NCBI RefSeq assembly: GCF_001434695.1
Contig: NZ_AZDI01000002.1
Coordinates: forward strand, 124,001-188,000
Direction: 5' to 3'
From: Dellaglioa algida DSM 15638
GTDB lineage: Bacteria; Bacillota; Bacilli; Lactobacillales; Lactobacillaceae
DNA: 64,000 nt
The notes beneath the pieces are model-generated. The model worked only from the letters and a program-made list of their open reading frames with translations. It had not been told where the DNA came from and did not search any database. This document shows positions 42,046-56,213 of this stretch, in pieces (the stretch's first letter is position 1; every line of letters starts with the position of its first letter). The translations under genes were made by a program, and so were the position numbers.

Positions 42046-43392
42046 TTACATCCCTTCCTTAATATAACCGTCACTTGCCAATGATTTACGTAATTGTAAA
42101 ACAGCCGTGTACGTGGCTAAAACGTAAATATGTTTTGTTGGGAAAGATTTAAGTTGGTCAACAACTTTAGAAACGTCTGGTTCTTTAATTAATTGGTCAT
42201 CAGTAACACCGGCAACTTTAAAACGGAACGAAACATCTTTGTAACGTTCGCCGCCAGTCATAAATTGGGGGATGTTCATTTGTGTTAATTGTTCAAAATT
42301 ACCATCCCAAATCCAACTCGTATCAATACCATCCGCATAATTAGCATTCAGTAAAAAGGCTAGAGAGAACGGTTCTGTGTCCGTTGCAATCATATCCAAT
42401 ACTTGATCAAGTCCAACTGGATTTTTAACTAAAATTAACGTAATCTCTTTATCATCAACTTGGATAAGTTCTTGTCGGCCAAAGACTTGTTCATCATCTT
42501 CGCTTAAGGTATTACTGATTGCTGCGGGTCCAACATCTAAAAAGCGACCAACTGCATAAGCGGCAAGTGCATTGTAGATGTTATACAGGCCACCAACATG
42601 AATTTCCATAGGTTGTCCGTCAATGATAAAACGAGACGATGTTGGTGTTTGTTCCAAAAGAGATGTTAATTGATAGTCTAATTCAGGACGACTAAAATGA
42701 CAATTTGGACAATAATATTTACCGAGATTAGCATACGTACGAATTTTGTAATGTAAAATATGCTGACAGACGGGGCAAAGGACACCATCTGTGTTTGTTG
42801 GCGCCAGACTCTCTGTTTCTTCTTCATGATTAAAACCATAAAAAACAAAAGGATTTGGTAAGTCAATCGAATGGAAAATTGGCGCATCGCCATTAGCAAT
42901 GATTGTCGCCTCAGGGGCTAATTTAATGCCATCAATAATTTTTTTATATGTCGTATAGATTTCGCCATAACGATCCATTTGATCACGGAAAATATTCGTT
43001 AGAACAAATGCTTTTGGTGTAATATACTGTGTCACTTTAATGACATTAGCTTCATCAACTTCAAGGATAGCAAGTGGGCGTTCATTTTTCTTACGTTTAT
43101 CCGTTAAAAATGCAGTAATAATACCCTGTTCCATATTCGATCCAGCTGAATTGGTTAAAATATGATCATATTTAGCACCTAAAACTTTAACTGTTAAGGC
43201 AGTCGTTAATGTTTTACCGTTAGTTCCGGTGATGACGATGACATCATAATTTGCACCCAATGTTTTCAAAATATCTGGATCTAATGCGGCAGTTATTTTG
43301 CCGGGTAATGAGCTACCACCTTTTAAGAAGGTATGTAAAAACCAGTACGATGATTTTCCGGCAGTAGTTGCTATAGCGCTTTTTATCGTCAT
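42046..43392 (-). CDS. murT: Lipid II isoglutaminyl synthase, MurT subunit
   Basis: A 448-residue Mur-ligase-like enzyme. The ATP-binding loop VITGTNGKTLTTALTV is near residue 55, and a four-cysteine zinc ribbon (CPVCQHILHY ... YYCPNCHF) interrupts the central domain, as in MurT. A DUF1727 C-terminal domain follows. With GatD it amidates lipid II, which is needed for efficient cross-linking. I chose ATG 43392 because GGAGGATATTCA precedes it; an in-frame ATG at 43440 would include that site. Confidence 0.95.
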   Translation of the reverse strand: MTIKSAIATTAGKSSYWFLHTFLKGGSSLPGKITAALDPDILKTLGANYDVIVITGTNGKTLTTALTVKVLGAKYDHILTNSAGSNMEQGIITAFLTDKRKKNERPLAILEVDEANVIKVTQYITPKAFVLTNIFRDQMDRYGEIYTTYKKIIDGIKLAPEATIIANGDAPIFHSIDLPNPFVFYGFNHEEETESLAPTNTDGVLCPVCQHILHYKIRTYANLGKYYCPNCHFSRPELDYQLTSLLEQTPTSSRFIIDGQPMEIHVGGLYNIYNALAAYAVGRFLDVGPAAISNTLSEDDEQVFGRQELIQVDDKEITLILVKNPVGLDQVLDMIATDTEPFSLAFLLNANYADGIDTSWIWDGNFEQLTQMNIPQFMTGGERYKDVSFRFKVAGVTDDQLIKEPDVSKVVDQLKSFPTKHIYVLATYTAVLQLRKSLASDGYIKEGM

Positions 43393-43603
43393 TGAATATC
43401 CTCCATTTATAGAAAAATTAACTGGATATGCTAAGAGCATAACACGGTCTAATTACTGAATTTATATAATGTCTATAATAGCATAATTACAAAATTCTAC
43501 ATATAAAATGCTTAATATTAAGAAAAAATTTTTATTTAATGAAATCTAAGCGTAAATCGGATATACTTAAAGACGGAAATCTGAAAGATAAAAGAGGATT
43601 ATT

Positions 43604-44185
43604 ATGGCGCAATTATTTTTTAAATACGGTGCAATGAATAGTGGTAAGACAATTGAAATCTTAAAAGTTGCGCATAATTATGAGGAACAAAATAAATCAG
43701 TCATTATTTTAACAAGTGGAATAGATGATCGAGATGGCGTCGGATTCGTGTCGAGTCGAATTGGATTAAAACGGGAAGCAACGCCCATTTTTGATGAGAC
43801 AAATGTCTTTGAATTGGTGCAACAAACTAATTCAAAAGCTGCTTGTGTCTTGATTGATGAATCACAATTTTTAAAACAAGATCATATTATTCAATTAGCT
43901 AAAATTGTGGATGAACTGAATATTCCAGTAATGGCTTTTGGTTTAAAAAATGATTTTAGAAATGAATTGTTTGAAGGGTCAAAATATTTATTATTATATG
44001 CTGATAAAATTGAAGAAATGAAAACAATTTGTTGGTTCTGCCTCAAAAAAGCGATTATGAATTTACGGATTCATGATGGACAACCGGTATACAATGGTGA
44101 ACAAATTCAAATAGGTGGTAATGAAGCTTATTATCCGGTATGTCGTAAACACTACAATAATCCGTTAATGGGACAGTTAGAATAA
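43604..44185 (+). CDS. tdk: Thymidine kinase
   Basis: A 193-residue type II thymidine kinase. The P-loop is [13 protein letters not shown], the catalytic Glu sits in VLIDESQFL, and a zinc site is formed by CWFC and a C-terminal CRKH. It salvages thymidine to dTMP. It heads the conserved tdk-prfA-prmC gene cluster. Confidence 0.95.
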   Translation: MAQLFFKYGAMNSGKTIEILKVAHNYEEQNKSVIILTSGIDDRDGVGFVSSRIGLKREATPIFDETNVFELVQQTNSKAACVLIDESQFLKQDHIIQLAKIVDELNIPVMAFGLKNDFRNELFEGSKYLLLYADKIEEMKTICWFCLKKAIMNLRIHDGQPVYNGEQIQIGGNEAYYPVCRKHYNNPLMGQLE

Positions 44186-44229
44186 TTCAGATAGACTATA
44201 CGATAAGGAATTAAAGGGAGACAATATAA

Positions 44230-45315
44230 ATGGATGAAATGTATGACCAATTACAATCAGTTGATGATCGCTATGAAGAACTAGGCGAATTACTCTCTGA
44301 TCCAGAGATTATTTCAAATAATAATCGATTTATGGAATTATCAAAAGAAATGGCAAGTATCCGAGAAACCGTTGAGAAATACCGTCAATATAAGATTGTT
44401 GTTCAAGAGCTTGCGGATGCCGAAGAAATGCTAGGGGAGAACCTTGATCCAGAGATGGCTGAAATGGCAAAGGAAGAGTTATCTGATGCTAAGAAGTCAA
44501 AAACGGCGCTGGAAGATGAAATTAAAGTGCTCTTAATTCCTAAGGATCCTAATGATGATAAAAATATTATCATGGAAATTCATGGTGCTGCTGGTGGGGA
44601 TGAAGCGAGTTTATTCGCTGCCGACTTATTCACAATGTATTCAAAATATGCCGAAAAACAAGGTTGGACTGTTGAAATTGTGGATAAAAATGTGACTGAA
44701 GTAGGTGGATTTAAAGAAATCGTATTGCTAATTAACGGTGATAGTGTCTTCTCTAAATTAAAATATGAAAGTGGCGCGCATCGTGTTCAACGAATTCCGT
44801 CAACGGAATCAGCTGGGCGTGTACATACATCAACTGCAACGGTTGGTGTGATGCCAGAAGCTGAAGATGTAGAAATCGAAATTGATGCAAAAGATATTAG
44901 AACCGATGTTTACCGTTCATCAGGTGCTGGTGGACAACATGTTAATAAGACATCTTCAGCTGTTCGAATGACTCATTTACCAACCAATATTGTTGTAGCA
45001 ATGCAAGATGAACGTTCACAACAACAAAATCGTGAAAAAGCAATGAAAATTTTGAAGGCACGTGTTTACGATTTTTATTCACAACAAGAACAAAGTGCGT
45101 ACAACGAAAATAGAAAATCTGCCGTTGGTTCAGGGGACCGTTCTGAACGAATTAGAACGTATAACTTCCCTCAAAACCGTGTTACGGATCATCGAATTGG
45201 TTTATCACTGAACAAATTGGATCGTGTCATGAATGGTGAACTTGAAGAAGTTATTGATTCATTGATTTTATATGATCAAACACAAAAAATGGAAAAGTTG
45301 CAAGAAAATGACTAA
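44230..45315 (+). CDS. prfA: Peptide chain release factor 1
   Basis: A 361-residue RF1. The PxT codon-recognition motif appears as IPSTES, and the catalytic GGQ lies in [11 protein letters not shown] near residue 237. It terminates translation at UAA and UAG. AAAGGGAG precedes the ATG. Its end overlaps prmC, which encodes the methyltransferase acting on the GGQ glutamine. Confidence 0.97.
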   Translation: MDEMYDQLQSVDDRYEELGELLSDPEIISNNNRFMELSKEMASIRETVEKYRQYKIVVQELADAEEMLGENLDPEMAEMAKEELSDAKKSKTALEDEIKVLLIPKDPNDDKNIIMEIHGAAGGDEASLFAADLFTMYSKYAEKQGWTVEIVDKNVTEVGGFKEIVLLINGDSVFSKLKYESGAHRVQRIPSTESAGRVHTSTATVGVMPEAEDVEIEIDAKDIRTDVYRSSGAGGQHVNKTSSAVRMTHLPTNIVVAMQDERSQQQNREKAMKILKARVYDFYSQQEQSAYNENRKSAVGSGDRSERIRTYNFPQNRVTDHRIGLSLNKLDRVMNGELEEVIDSLILYDQTQKMEKLQEND

Positions 45316-46153
45316 TCCAACCTACTATGAAGCCTTGAAATGGGCTTCTTTGTGTATAGAGGAACATAAGCTGGAAACTGAAAGTGCTCAATGGCTCTTG
45401 TTGGAACGGCTGAACTGGTCAACAACTGACTTATTAATGCATTATCAAACTAAAATGCCCGAAGCCGAGTGGCAGCAATATCAGATTGATGTTAAGTCGT
45501 TTTGTGATGGAATGCCGGCACAGTATATTATTGGACATGCGTATTTTTTTGGTATGCAATTGAAAGTGACAAACGCAACGCTTATTCCGAGACCTGAGAC
45601 GGAAGAATTGGTAGAATGGATGTTAGAATCATTACCACAAAATGAAAATTTACGAATCGTTGATATTGGTACTGGAACGGGAGCTATCGCGTTAGCTTTA
45701 AAGCAAGAACGACCTAATTGGCAAGTATTCGCAAGTGATATTTCAGAGGAGGCTCTTAGTGTCGCAAAAGAGAATGCTGTAAAACAACAGGCGGATATAA
45801 CCTTTTTAGTTGGTGACTTAACGGAACCAATTAAAAAGATGAAGATGGATGTTGTCGTGTCAAATCCACCCTATATTGCTGAGAATGAGCAAGATGTGAT
45901 GGATAAAAGCGTTATTGAGTACGAACCTCATCAAGCGTTGTTTGCCACTGAAAATGGCTTGAGTTTATATCGAAGAATGATTCAAGAAATAGCTCAATTT
46001 AAACAACTACCACGGGCTATTTTTTTTGAGATAGGGTACCAACAAGAAACGGCTGTAATGGAAATGTTAATGGATACATTTAAAAGTACTTACTTAATAG
46101 AAGGAAAAAAAGATAGTTTTGGTAATCAGCGGATGATCCAAGCAAAATTATAA
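45308..46153 (+). CDS. prmC: Release factor glutamine methyltransferase
   Basis: A 281-residue class I methyltransferase. Landmarks: the SAM-binding motif [16 protein letters not shown] and the target-site motif [11 protein letters not shown]. It methylates the GGQ glutamine of RF1 and RF2. I chose ATG 45308 ([10 protein letters not shown]), overlapping prfA by 8 bases, because extending upstream would add a stretch unlike the family and overlap prfA further. Confidence 0.95.
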   Translation: MTNPTYYEALKWASLCIEEHKLETESAQWLLLERLNWSTTDLLMHYQTKMPEAEWQQYQIDVKSFCDGMPAQYIIGHAYFFGMQLKVTNATLIPRPETEELVEWMLESLPQNENLRIVDIGTGTGAIALALKQERPNWQVFASDISEEALSVAKENAVKQQADITFLVGDLTEPIKKMKMDVVVSNPPYIAENEQDVMDKSVIEYEPHQALFATENGLSLYRRMIQEIAQFKQLPRAIFFEIGYQQETAVMEMLMDTFKSTYLIEGKKDSFGNQRMIQAKL

Positions 46154-46169
46154 AAGGAGTGTTGACATC

Positions 46170-48449
46170 ATGGAAACAATTATTTATCAACCTAATGAAA
46201 TAGAAAAGGCTGCAGACTTACTGAAACAAGGACAATTAGTGGCATTTCCCACTGAAACTGTTTATGGATTAGGTGCTGATGCAACTAATGAAGAAGCGGT
46301 TAAACGGGTATATGCTGCAAAAGGTCGACCAAGTGATAATCCGTTAATTGTGCATGTTGCCAACCTTGATACCGTTAGAAAGTATGCACAACCACTTTCT
46401 GACAACGTAATAAAATTAATCACGGCGTTTTGGCCAGGTTCGTTGACACTTATTCTAAAGTTACAGCCAGGTGTTCTTTCAAAAACAGTCACAGGTGGGT
46501 TAGAAACTGCTGCATTTAGAATGCCAGATAACAAGGTGACGCTAGAACTTATTGCTAAGGCAGGTGTCCCAATCGTTGGTCCTTCAGCAAATACTTCTGG
46601 GAAACCAAGCCCAACGATGGCAGAACATGTCATGCATGATTTGACCGGGGAAATTGCCGCCGTCATTGATGATGGGCAGACAAAAATTGGCGTAGAATCA
46701 ACTGTTTTGGATATGAGCACGGAGGTCCCAACGATCTTGAGACCCGGCGCCGTAACGTTATCGCAGATTGAAGCGGTAATTGGACCAGTTAGTGATGAGA
46801 CACACGAGATTGCCGAGGGCGAGACACCCAAAGCACCTGGCATGAAATATAGACATTATGCGCCAAGGGCACAAGTCGTGATTGTGAATCCAGGACAAAA
46901 ATGGTCAGATATTTTGGATTGGGTCGCTAAACAAGATATTGCAATTGGACTAATGGCTAAGGAAGGCCAAATCGATACTGATCAGCTGCCGAAAAATAGT
47001 GGATACTCTTCTTTAGGGAAGAATGTGGAGTCAGCAAGCCAAGCCCTTTTTGATGGACTACGTTATTTTGATGATAACCCTAACGTGCAAATGATTTTAG
47101 TTGAAGGATTCGATAAAACCGGACTTGGTGTCGCTTATATGAACCGACTTGAGAAAGCGGCAGGAAAACAAAATATTGTCGATCTTATGGAAGCTGAAAA
47201 AGTAAAATATAAACAACAAGATAAAGCGTTGTGGGAAGCAATCGCACATGAAGAAAAACGTCAAGAAGATAATATTGAATTAATTGCATCTGAAAATATT
47301 GTTTCTGATGCTGTGAGAGCTGCTCAAGGTAGTGTTTTAACCAATAAATATGCAGAAGGTTATCCTGGTAAACGTTACTACGGCGGTTGCGAGTATATTG
47401 ATGTGGTTGAACAATTGGCGATTGATCGTGCTAAGGCTCTATTCCATGCTGAGTATGCTAACGTGCAACCACATTCTGGATCACAGGCAAATATGGCTGT
47501 TTACCAGGCATTTTTAGAACCAGAAGATAAGATATTAGGGATGAAGTTAAATGACGGTGGTCATTTAACACATGGTTCACCCGTAAACTTCTCAGGTGAA
47601 CTATACGATTTTGTTAGTTATGGTGTTGACCCTGAAACGGAACGATTAAATTATGATACGATTCGCGAAATTGCGCTCAGAGAAAAACCCAGAATGATTA
47701 TTGCCGGTGCCTCAGCTTACAGTCGAATGATTGATTTTACTAAATTCAGAGCAATTGCTGACGAAGTTGGCGCTTATCTAATGGTCGATATGGCTCATAT
47801 TGCAGGGCTTGTAGCAACTGGATTACATCCTAATCCCGTCGATGTTGCAGATGTTGTGACAACAACGACGCATAAAACATTGCGCGGTCCTCGTGGTGGA
47901 ATGATTCTTGCAAAAGAAAAATATGCTAAGAAATTAAATTCTGCTGTTTTCCCTGGAACACAGGGTGGGCCACTAGAACATGTTATTGCTGGAAAAGCGG
48001 CATCATTTTTTGAAGCGGCGCAACCAGCATTCACATCATACATGTATCAAGTTGTTCAAAATGCGCAAGCTATGGCTGGCGTTTTTGCACAGTCAGATTT
48101 AGTTAGAGTTATTTCTGGTGGAACGGATAACCATTTGATGAACTTGGATGTATCGCCATCTGGATTGAATGGGAAAGAAGTTCAAAATTTACTAGATCGC
48201 GTTCATATCACAGTAAATAAGAACACAATTCCAAATGAACCATTGAGTCCATTTAAAACATCTGGTATCCGAATTGGCACACCAGCTATTACGACGCGTG
48301 GTTTCGATAGTGAGGACGTTAAGGTAATCGCAATCTTAGTTCTGTACGCAATTCAATTCCATGATGATGATGATAAATTAGCTGAAATTGGGTCACAAGT
48401 TTTAGCATTATCTAATAATCATCCAATTTCACAAATTAAATACGTTTAA
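46170..48449 (+). CDS. Fused threonylcarbamoyl-AMP synthase (Sua5) and serine hydroxymethyltransferase (GlyA)
   Basis: One open frame of 759 residues encodes two enzymes. Residues 1 to about 335 are a Sua5/YwlC protein (YrdC domain with [13 protein letters not shown] and [17 protein letters not shown], then the Sua5 C-terminal domain ending near [13 protein letters not shown]). Residues 340-759 are a complete GlyA ([16 protein letters not shown] lysine 569 in [14 protein letters not shown]). The first makes the tRNA t6A precursor; the second interconverts serine and glycine. In Bacillus the homologues ywlC and glyA are close but separate, with other genes between. No stop codon, frameshift or ribosome site is seen at the junction. 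Met340 could serve as an internal start, but no Shine-Dalgarno precedes it. Confidence 0.88.
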   Translation: METIIYQPNEIEKAADLLKQGQLVAFPTETVYGLGADATNEEAVKRVYAAKGRPSDNPLIVHVANLDTVRKYAQPLSDNVIKLITAFWPGSLTLILKLQPGVLSKTVTGGLETAAFRMPDNKVTLELIAKAGVPIVGPSANTSGKPSPTMAEHVMHDLTGEIAAVIDDGQTKIGVESTVLDMSTEVPTILRPGAVTLSQIEAVIGPVSDETHEIAEGETPKAPGMKYRHYAPRAQVVIVNPGQKWSDILDWVAKQDIAIGLMAKEGQIDTDQLPKNSGYSSLGKNVESASQALFDGLRYFDDNPNVQMILVEGFDKTGLGVAYMNRLEKAAGKQNIVDLMEAEKVKYKQQDKALWEAIAHEEKRQEDNIELIASENIVSDAVRAAQGSVLTNKYAEGYPGKRYYGGCEYIDVVEQLAIDRAKALFHAEYANVQPHSGSQANMAVYQAFLEPEDKILGMKLNDGGHLTHGSPVNFSGELYDFVSYGVDPETERLNYDTIREIALREKPRMIIAGASAYSRMIDFTKFRAIADEVGAYLMVDMAHIAGLVATGLHPNPVDVADVVTTTTHKTLRGPRGGMILAKEKYAKKLNSAVFPGTQGGPLEHVIAGKAASFFEAAQPAFTSYMYQVVQNAQAMAGVFAQSDLVRVISGGTDNHLMNLDVSPSGLNGKEVQNLLDRVHITVNKNTIPNEPLSPFKTSGIRIGTPAITTRGFDSEDVKVIAILVLYAIQFHDDDDKLAEIGSQVLALSNNHPISQIKYV

Positions 48450-48513
48450 GACTAGTATTTTAAGTGATAGTTCGCTAAAATAGAATAGACTAAATTTAAG
48501 GGAGTGTTTCGTA

Positions 48514-49143
48514 ATGGGCAAATTTCAAGTAATGGACCATCCGTTGATTCAACATAAATTAACGATTATACGTGATAAGAACTGTGGAACAAAAGAATTT
48601 AGAGAAGTTGTTAATGAAATTGCCGAGTTGATGGTATATGATGTTTCTCGCGATTTTGCTTTAGAAGATGTTGTCGTTGAAACGCCTATGGGTAAAACAA
48701 CGCAAAAAACATTGGCTGGTAAAAAAATTGCGATTATTCCTATTTTAAGAGCTGGTTTAGGAATGGTTGATGGTATTTTAGAATTATTACCAGCAGCTAA
48801 AGTTGGTCACATTGGTATGTATCGTGATGAAACGACATTCCAACCAACGGAATACTTTGTAAAAATGCCAGAAGATATCGCAAGTCGTGACCTTCTTGTT
48901 GTTGACCCAATGCTTGCTACTGGTGGTTCTGCCATTATGGCCGTTGATGCATTGAAGAAGCGTGGCGCAAAAACAATTAAGTTTGTTTGTCTTGTTGCGG
49001 CACCAGAAGGTGTGGAAGCTTTACGTGAAAAGCATCCTGATATTGATATCTATACAGCAGCACTTGATGACCGTTTAAATGAAGATGGCTACATTGTCCC
49101 AGGTTTGGGCGATGCTGGTGATCGATTATTCGGTACGAAATAA
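48514..49143 (+). CDS. upp: Uracil phosphoribosyltransferase
   Basis: A 209-residue pyrimidine salvage enzyme, making UMP from uracil and PRPP. The PRPP-binding loop [17 protein letters not shown] is present, and the uracil-binding region [19 protein letters not shown] is near the C-terminus. AAGGGAG precedes the ATG. The position between glyA and the atp operon is conserved in Firmicutes. Confidence 0.97.
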   Translation: MGKFQVMDHPLIQHKLTIIRDKNCGTKEFREVVNEIAELMVYDVSRDFALEDVVVETPMGKTTQKTLAGKKIAIIPILRAGLGMVDGILELLPAAKVGHIGMYRDETTFQPTEYFVKMPEDIASRDLLVVDPMLATGGSAIMAVDALKKRGAKTIKFVCLVAAPEGVEALREKHPDIDIYTAALDDRLNEDGYIVPGLGDAGDRLFGTK

Positions 49144-49150
49144 TTAAATG

Positions 49151-49200
49151 GATGGCTCTTAGAATGCTTATGTATAAGCTCTCTAGGTGTCATCTTTTTT
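49151..49200 (+). terminator. Terminator after upp
   Basis: A bulged stem (GATG/CATC, TAGA/TCTA, GCTTAT/ATAAGC) ending in six T. Confidence 0.6.
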
Positions 49201-49360
49201 AACAAGAAAAAAAACAAAAAATAAGTTTGAAATTCTTTTGTGTTTTATTTCAATTGGTGGTATGATTTCTTTTGTAATTGGAGAATATTTATAAAGTTGT
49301 TCTCTTTAATTTATGCCGTTTTAAACGGTCAAATCAAAGTTTGGAAAGAGGTGAAATTCT

Positions 49361-50071
49361 GTGGATGGAGAAGCTTTCGTTGTAAAGCTTTATGGACTGC
49401 CTTTCAATATTACGAATATTGCTTCGGGTTTGGTCGCATTTATAATTGTCGCAATAGTCGTGATTGCGCTATCTAGACAATTATCTATGAAGCCAACCGG
49501 AAAACAAAACGTTTTGGAATGGCTCATTGATTTCACTAACGGTATTGTTAAAAGTGCAATGCCAGGAGAAGAAGGTAAAAAGTTTAATTTATTAGCATTT
49601 ACGCTATTTTTATTTATCTTCGTATCTAACCAATTGGGTTTATTTCTCCAAATCGGTTTTGGCGACAAGACGTTGATCAAAAGTCCAACGTCAAGTCCGC
49701 TAACGACTCTAACGTTTGCATTTTTAGTTATTTTACTATCGCATTTTATGGGTGTTATACAGTTAGGCTTTAAAGGGTATCTCAAGAACTCTTATTTGAG
49801 CCCCGTTGCCATGTTTATACCAATTAATTTGATTGAAGAATTTACTAATTTGTTGACGTTGGCTCTTCGTTTGTACGGAAACATTTACGCTGGTGAAGTG
49901 TTGTTAACGTTAATTGGTGGTGCCGTTTCTATGGGACCAGTAATGACAGTTGTCGCATTACCAGTTGAAATGATCTGGCAAGGGTTCTCTCTGTTTATCG
50001 GAAGTATCCAAGCTTACGTATTCGTAACATTGTCAATGGTTTATATTGGTGGAAAAGTACAAAAAGAATAA
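49361..50071 (+). CDS. atpB: ATP synthase subunit a
   Basis: A 236-residue membrane subunit of Fo with about six segments. The essential arginine lies in LALRLYGNIYAGEVLL. It forms the proton half-channels next to the c-ring. The start is GTG 49361, with AAAGAGGTG upstream. It opens the operon atpBEFHAGDC. No atpI gene is present in front of it; the 49200-49360 gap shows only AT-rich sequence. Confidence 0.96.
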   Translation: MDGEAFVVKLYGLPFNITNIASGLVAFIIVAIVVIALSRQLSMKPTGKQNVLEWLIDFTNGIVKSAMPGEEGKKFNLLAFTLFLFIFVSNQLGLFLQIGFGDKTLIKSPTSSPLTTLTFAFLVILLSHFMGVIQLGFKGYLKNSYLSPVAMFIPINLIEEFTNLLTLALRLYGNIYAGEVLLTLIGGAVSMGPVMTVVALPVEMIWQGFSLFIGSIQAYVFVTLSMVYIGGKVQKE

Positions 50072-50317
<246 letters not shown>

Positions 50318-50388
50318 TTTTTGAAATTAAGCATTATTCTTCGTTAATTATGACGAAATATATTAATTTTAAAAGGAGGTGTCAATAG

Positions 50389-50898
50389 ATGTTTTCAGAT
50401 TTAGTTTTCGGTGCTGTTGGTAATTTTCAGACTGGTGATTTTCTTTTTTATATCGTTTCATTCGTTATTTTAATGTTGATTATTAAACATTATGCATGGG
50501 GACCCGTCACAAAAATGATGAGTGATCGTGCAGAAAAAATTGCAAATGATTTAGATTCTGCTGAAGATTCAAGAAAAAAAGCCAACGCTTTAGCAACAGA
50601 GCGACAAAGCCAATTAGATAATTCACGTCAAGAAGCATCTGAAATTGTTAATCGTGCAAAAGATAACGGTAAAAAGCAACATGATGATATTGTTACCGGA
50701 GCGCAAGATGAAGCAACGACGTTAAAACAAAATGCAATTAAAGATATTGAACAAGAACGTCAAGAAGCATTAAGTGGCGTTCAGAGTGATGTCGCTGAAT
50801 TATCTATTGAAATTGCTTCTAAGATTATTCAAAAAGAATTAAATGAAAATGATCAAAAAGACTTAATCAACTCTTATATTGAAGGGCTGGTAAAGTAA
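50389..50898 (+). CDS. atpF: ATP synthase subunit b
   Basis: A 169-residue subunit with one N-terminal membrane helix ([20 protein letters not shown]) followed by a long, highly charged coiled coil. It forms the peripheral stalk holding F1 to Fo. AAAGGAGGTG precedes the ATG. Confidence 0.96.
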   Translation: MFSDLVFGAVGNFQTGDFLFYIVSFVILMLIIKHYAWGPVTKMMSDRAEKIANDLDSAEDSRKKANALATERQSQLDNSRQEASEIVNRAKDNGKKQHDDIVTGAQDEATTLKQNAIKDIEQERQEALSGVQSDVAELSIEIASKIIQKELNENDQKDLINSYIEGLVK

Positions 50899-50899
50899 A

Positions 50900-51445
50900 A
50901 TGAAATTAGACAAAGCAACTGTTGCTAATCGTTATGGAGAAGCCATCTTTGAAATTGCCGAAGAACAGGGTAACATTGTTGCCTTTTCGGAAGAGTTAGA
51001 GGAACTTAGACAAGTCTTTCTTGCCAATCCACAATTAAGTGACGTACTTGTTGGTGCCCAACTTAATTTGATAGAAAAGCAAGGCTTAATTAAGGTCTTA
51101 CTTAAAGATGCTTCTCCAATTATTGCGAATGTTATCCAGATGGTCTTTGATTATGGTCGAATGGGTGATATGGTCGGAATAATTGAAGAATTCGAACGAT
51201 TATGTGATGTTAAAGAAAAAGTTGTACATGCAACTGTGACAACTGCAATTAAACTTGATGATGATCAATTAGAAAAATTATCAGCTAAGTTTGCAGAACG
51301 AATCGGTGCAAACAAGATAGTATTTAACAATATTATCGATGAAAAAATTATTGGCGGCGTTGTTATTGAAGCGAACAATCAGATTTTTGATGGCTCAATT
51401 TCATCAAAAATCAATAAAGTAAAACGATTGTTAGCAAATCAATAA
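50900..51445 (+). CDS. atpH: ATP synthase subunit delta
   Basis: A 181-residue stalk protein. The N-terminal six-helix domain starts KATVANRYGEAIFEIAEEQG, and the C-terminus IIGGVVIEANNQIFDGSI is the family signature. It joins the b subunits to the top of F1. It begins two bases after atpF. Confidence 0.96.
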   Translation: MKLDKATVANRYGEAIFEIAEEQGNIVAFSEELEELRQVFLANPQLSDVLVGAQLNLIEKQGLIKVLLKDASPIIANVIQMVFDYGRMGDMVGIIEEFERLCDVKEKVVHATVTTAIKLDDDQLEKLSAKFAERIGANKIVFNNIIDEKIIGGVVIEANNQIFDGSISSKINKVKRLLANQ

Positions 51446-51455
51446 ATTAAAGTAG

Positions 51456-52991
<1,536 letters not shown>

Positions 52992-53022
52992 ACTAAAAGT
53001 AAATGAAAGATGGTGAGAATTA

Positions 53023-53970
53023 ATGGGTGCTTCATTAATGGAAGTAAAACGTCGAATTGTTTCGACTAAGAAAACAGGGCAAATAACTGGCGCAATGCAA
53101 GTTGTTTCAACTGCTAAGCTGAGTCAAATTCAACGTCATACTCAAAGTTATCAGATATATGCTTCTAAAATTAGAAGTGTCATTACCCATCTTGCCCAAT
53201 CTCACCTTTTAGATGCTAAGGCCGGAAATGCAAAACAATCATCTGAGGACGGTAGTTCAAAATTTTCAGGTTTTGATATGTTACAGAAAAGACCTGTTAA
53301 AAAAAGCGGTTATTTAATCATTACGTCTGATCGTGGTTTAGTTGGTAGTTACAATAGTAACGTGATTAAACAATCATTAGATTTAATGAAACAAAATGGC
53401 TGCACTGTAGACAACACTGTTATCATTGCTGTTGGTGGTACTGGCGCAGACTTCTTCAAAAATAGAGGATACGATGTTGCTTATGAACATCGTGGCGTAA
53501 GCGATATTCCAACATTTATTGAAGTTCGTGAAATCGTTAGATCAATGGTGACAATGTATAATAGTGAAGTTTATGATGAGTTATTCGTTTGTTATAATCA
53601 CTTCGTTAACAGTTTACAATCAGATTTTCATTCTGAGCAGATGTTACCAATTTCAGAAGTGAATTTGGATACCGATTCAGAGGGCATTGAGGTGCCTAAT
53701 GCAATGGGTAACGAAGATTATGATATGGAACCTTCAGGATATGCAATTCTTGAAGTTGTGCTACCTCAGTTTGCTGAAAGCCTAGTATATGGTGCGATTT
53801 TAGATGCTAAAACAGCTGAACATGCTTCAAGTTCTACAGCGATGAAATCTGCGACAGATAATGCCAAAGATATTATTTCATCATTAGAATTGACGTATAA
53901 TCGTGCACGTCAAAGTGCTATTACAACAGAAATTACAGAAATTACTGGTGCAACAGCTGCTTTAGAGTAA
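53023..53970 (+). CDS. atpG: ATP synthase subunit gamma
   Basis: A 315-residue rotor subunit. The N-terminus [20 protein letters not shown] and the C-terminal [20 protein letters not shown] form the long coiled coil inside F1. The middle has an inserted Ser/Lys-rich loop ([12 protein letters not shown]) common in lactobacilli. It carries rotation from the c-ring to the catalytic sites. Confidence 0.96.
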   Translation: MGASLMEVKRRIVSTKKTGQITGAMQVVSTAKLSQIQRHTQSYQIYASKIRSVITHLAQSHLLDAKAGNAKQSSEDGSSKFSGFDMLQKRPVKKSGYLIITSDRGLVGSYNSNVIKQSLDLMKQNGCTVDNTVIIAVGGTGADFFKNRGYDVAYEHRGVSDIPTFIEVREIVRSMVTMYNSEVYDELFVCYNHFVNSLQSDFHSEQMLPISEVNLDTDSEGIEVPNAMGNEDYDMEPSGYAILEVVLPQFAESLVYGAILDAKTAEHASSSTAMKSATDNAKDIISSLELTYNRARQSAITTEITEITGATAALE

Positions 53971-53975
53971 AATGA

Positions 53976-55394
<1,419 letters not shown>

Positions 55395-55404
55395 GGGGTA
55401 ATAA

Positions 55405-55827
<423 letters not shown>

Positions 55828-55829
55828 CA

Positions 55830-55867
55830 AAAAAAAGACACTGAATTTTTTCAGCGTCTTTTTTTTA
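55830..55867 (+). terminator. Terminator of the atp operon
   Basis: AAAAAAGACACTGA with TCAGCGTCTTTTTTTT. Confidence 0.9.
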
Positions 55868-55963
55868 TACAGATATTAAATATTTCATTTTTGTTACAAA
55901 TATTAGCGACAAGTGATACAAAATATGCTATGCTTATGACGAATAAATTTTAGGAGTGTTTTT

Positions 55964-56197
55964 ATGAATACCGTAGGAATACAATCGTTGGTTACTTTGA
56001 TGAGTCATTTGATGTTTATTGGAATTGCTTTTTGGGCAATTCAAGGTTTACGAATAGACAGATTTTTCCCACAAAGTAATCAGCAAAGAATCAAGGCATT
56101 AATTGTGATGTTGGCTATCTTATTAGGTTATACAAGTAGCGCGTTCTTCTTAAATTTTATGGATAATATACGTAACTTAGTTTTTTTAGTTAAATAA
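55964..56197 (+). CDS. DUF1146 family membrane protein (YwzB-like)
   Basis: A 77-residue protein with two membrane segments (about residues 8-27 and 43-62). The central region [15 protein letters not shown] is the family signature. Its position between the atp operon and murA is conserved in Bacillus (ywzB). Function unknown. A separate TATGCT-like -10 upstream and the intervening terminator suggest its own promoter. Confidence 0.85.
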   Translation: MNTVGIQSLVTLMSHLMFIGIAFWAIQGLRIDRFFPQSNQQRIKALIVMLAILLGYTSSAFFLNFMDNIRNLVFLVK

Positions 56198-56213
56198 TAA
56201 CGGGGGAATAATT

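Noticed and set aside
46262-46843. A 193-codon leftward frame
   Set aside because: Antisense shadow of the Sua5 domain; no initiation signal and no family resemblance.
47150-47230. Explaining the Sua5-GlyA fusion as an annotation artefact with an internal GlyA start
   Set aside because: The frame is continuous and no Shine-Dalgarno stands before Met340, although a sequencing error at a former stop cannot be excluded without reads.
49240-49476. A 78-codon frame before atpB that might be atpI
   Set aside because: It has clustered Trp/Cys/Arg, no clear membrane hairpin of AtpI, and overlaps the atpB start in another frame.
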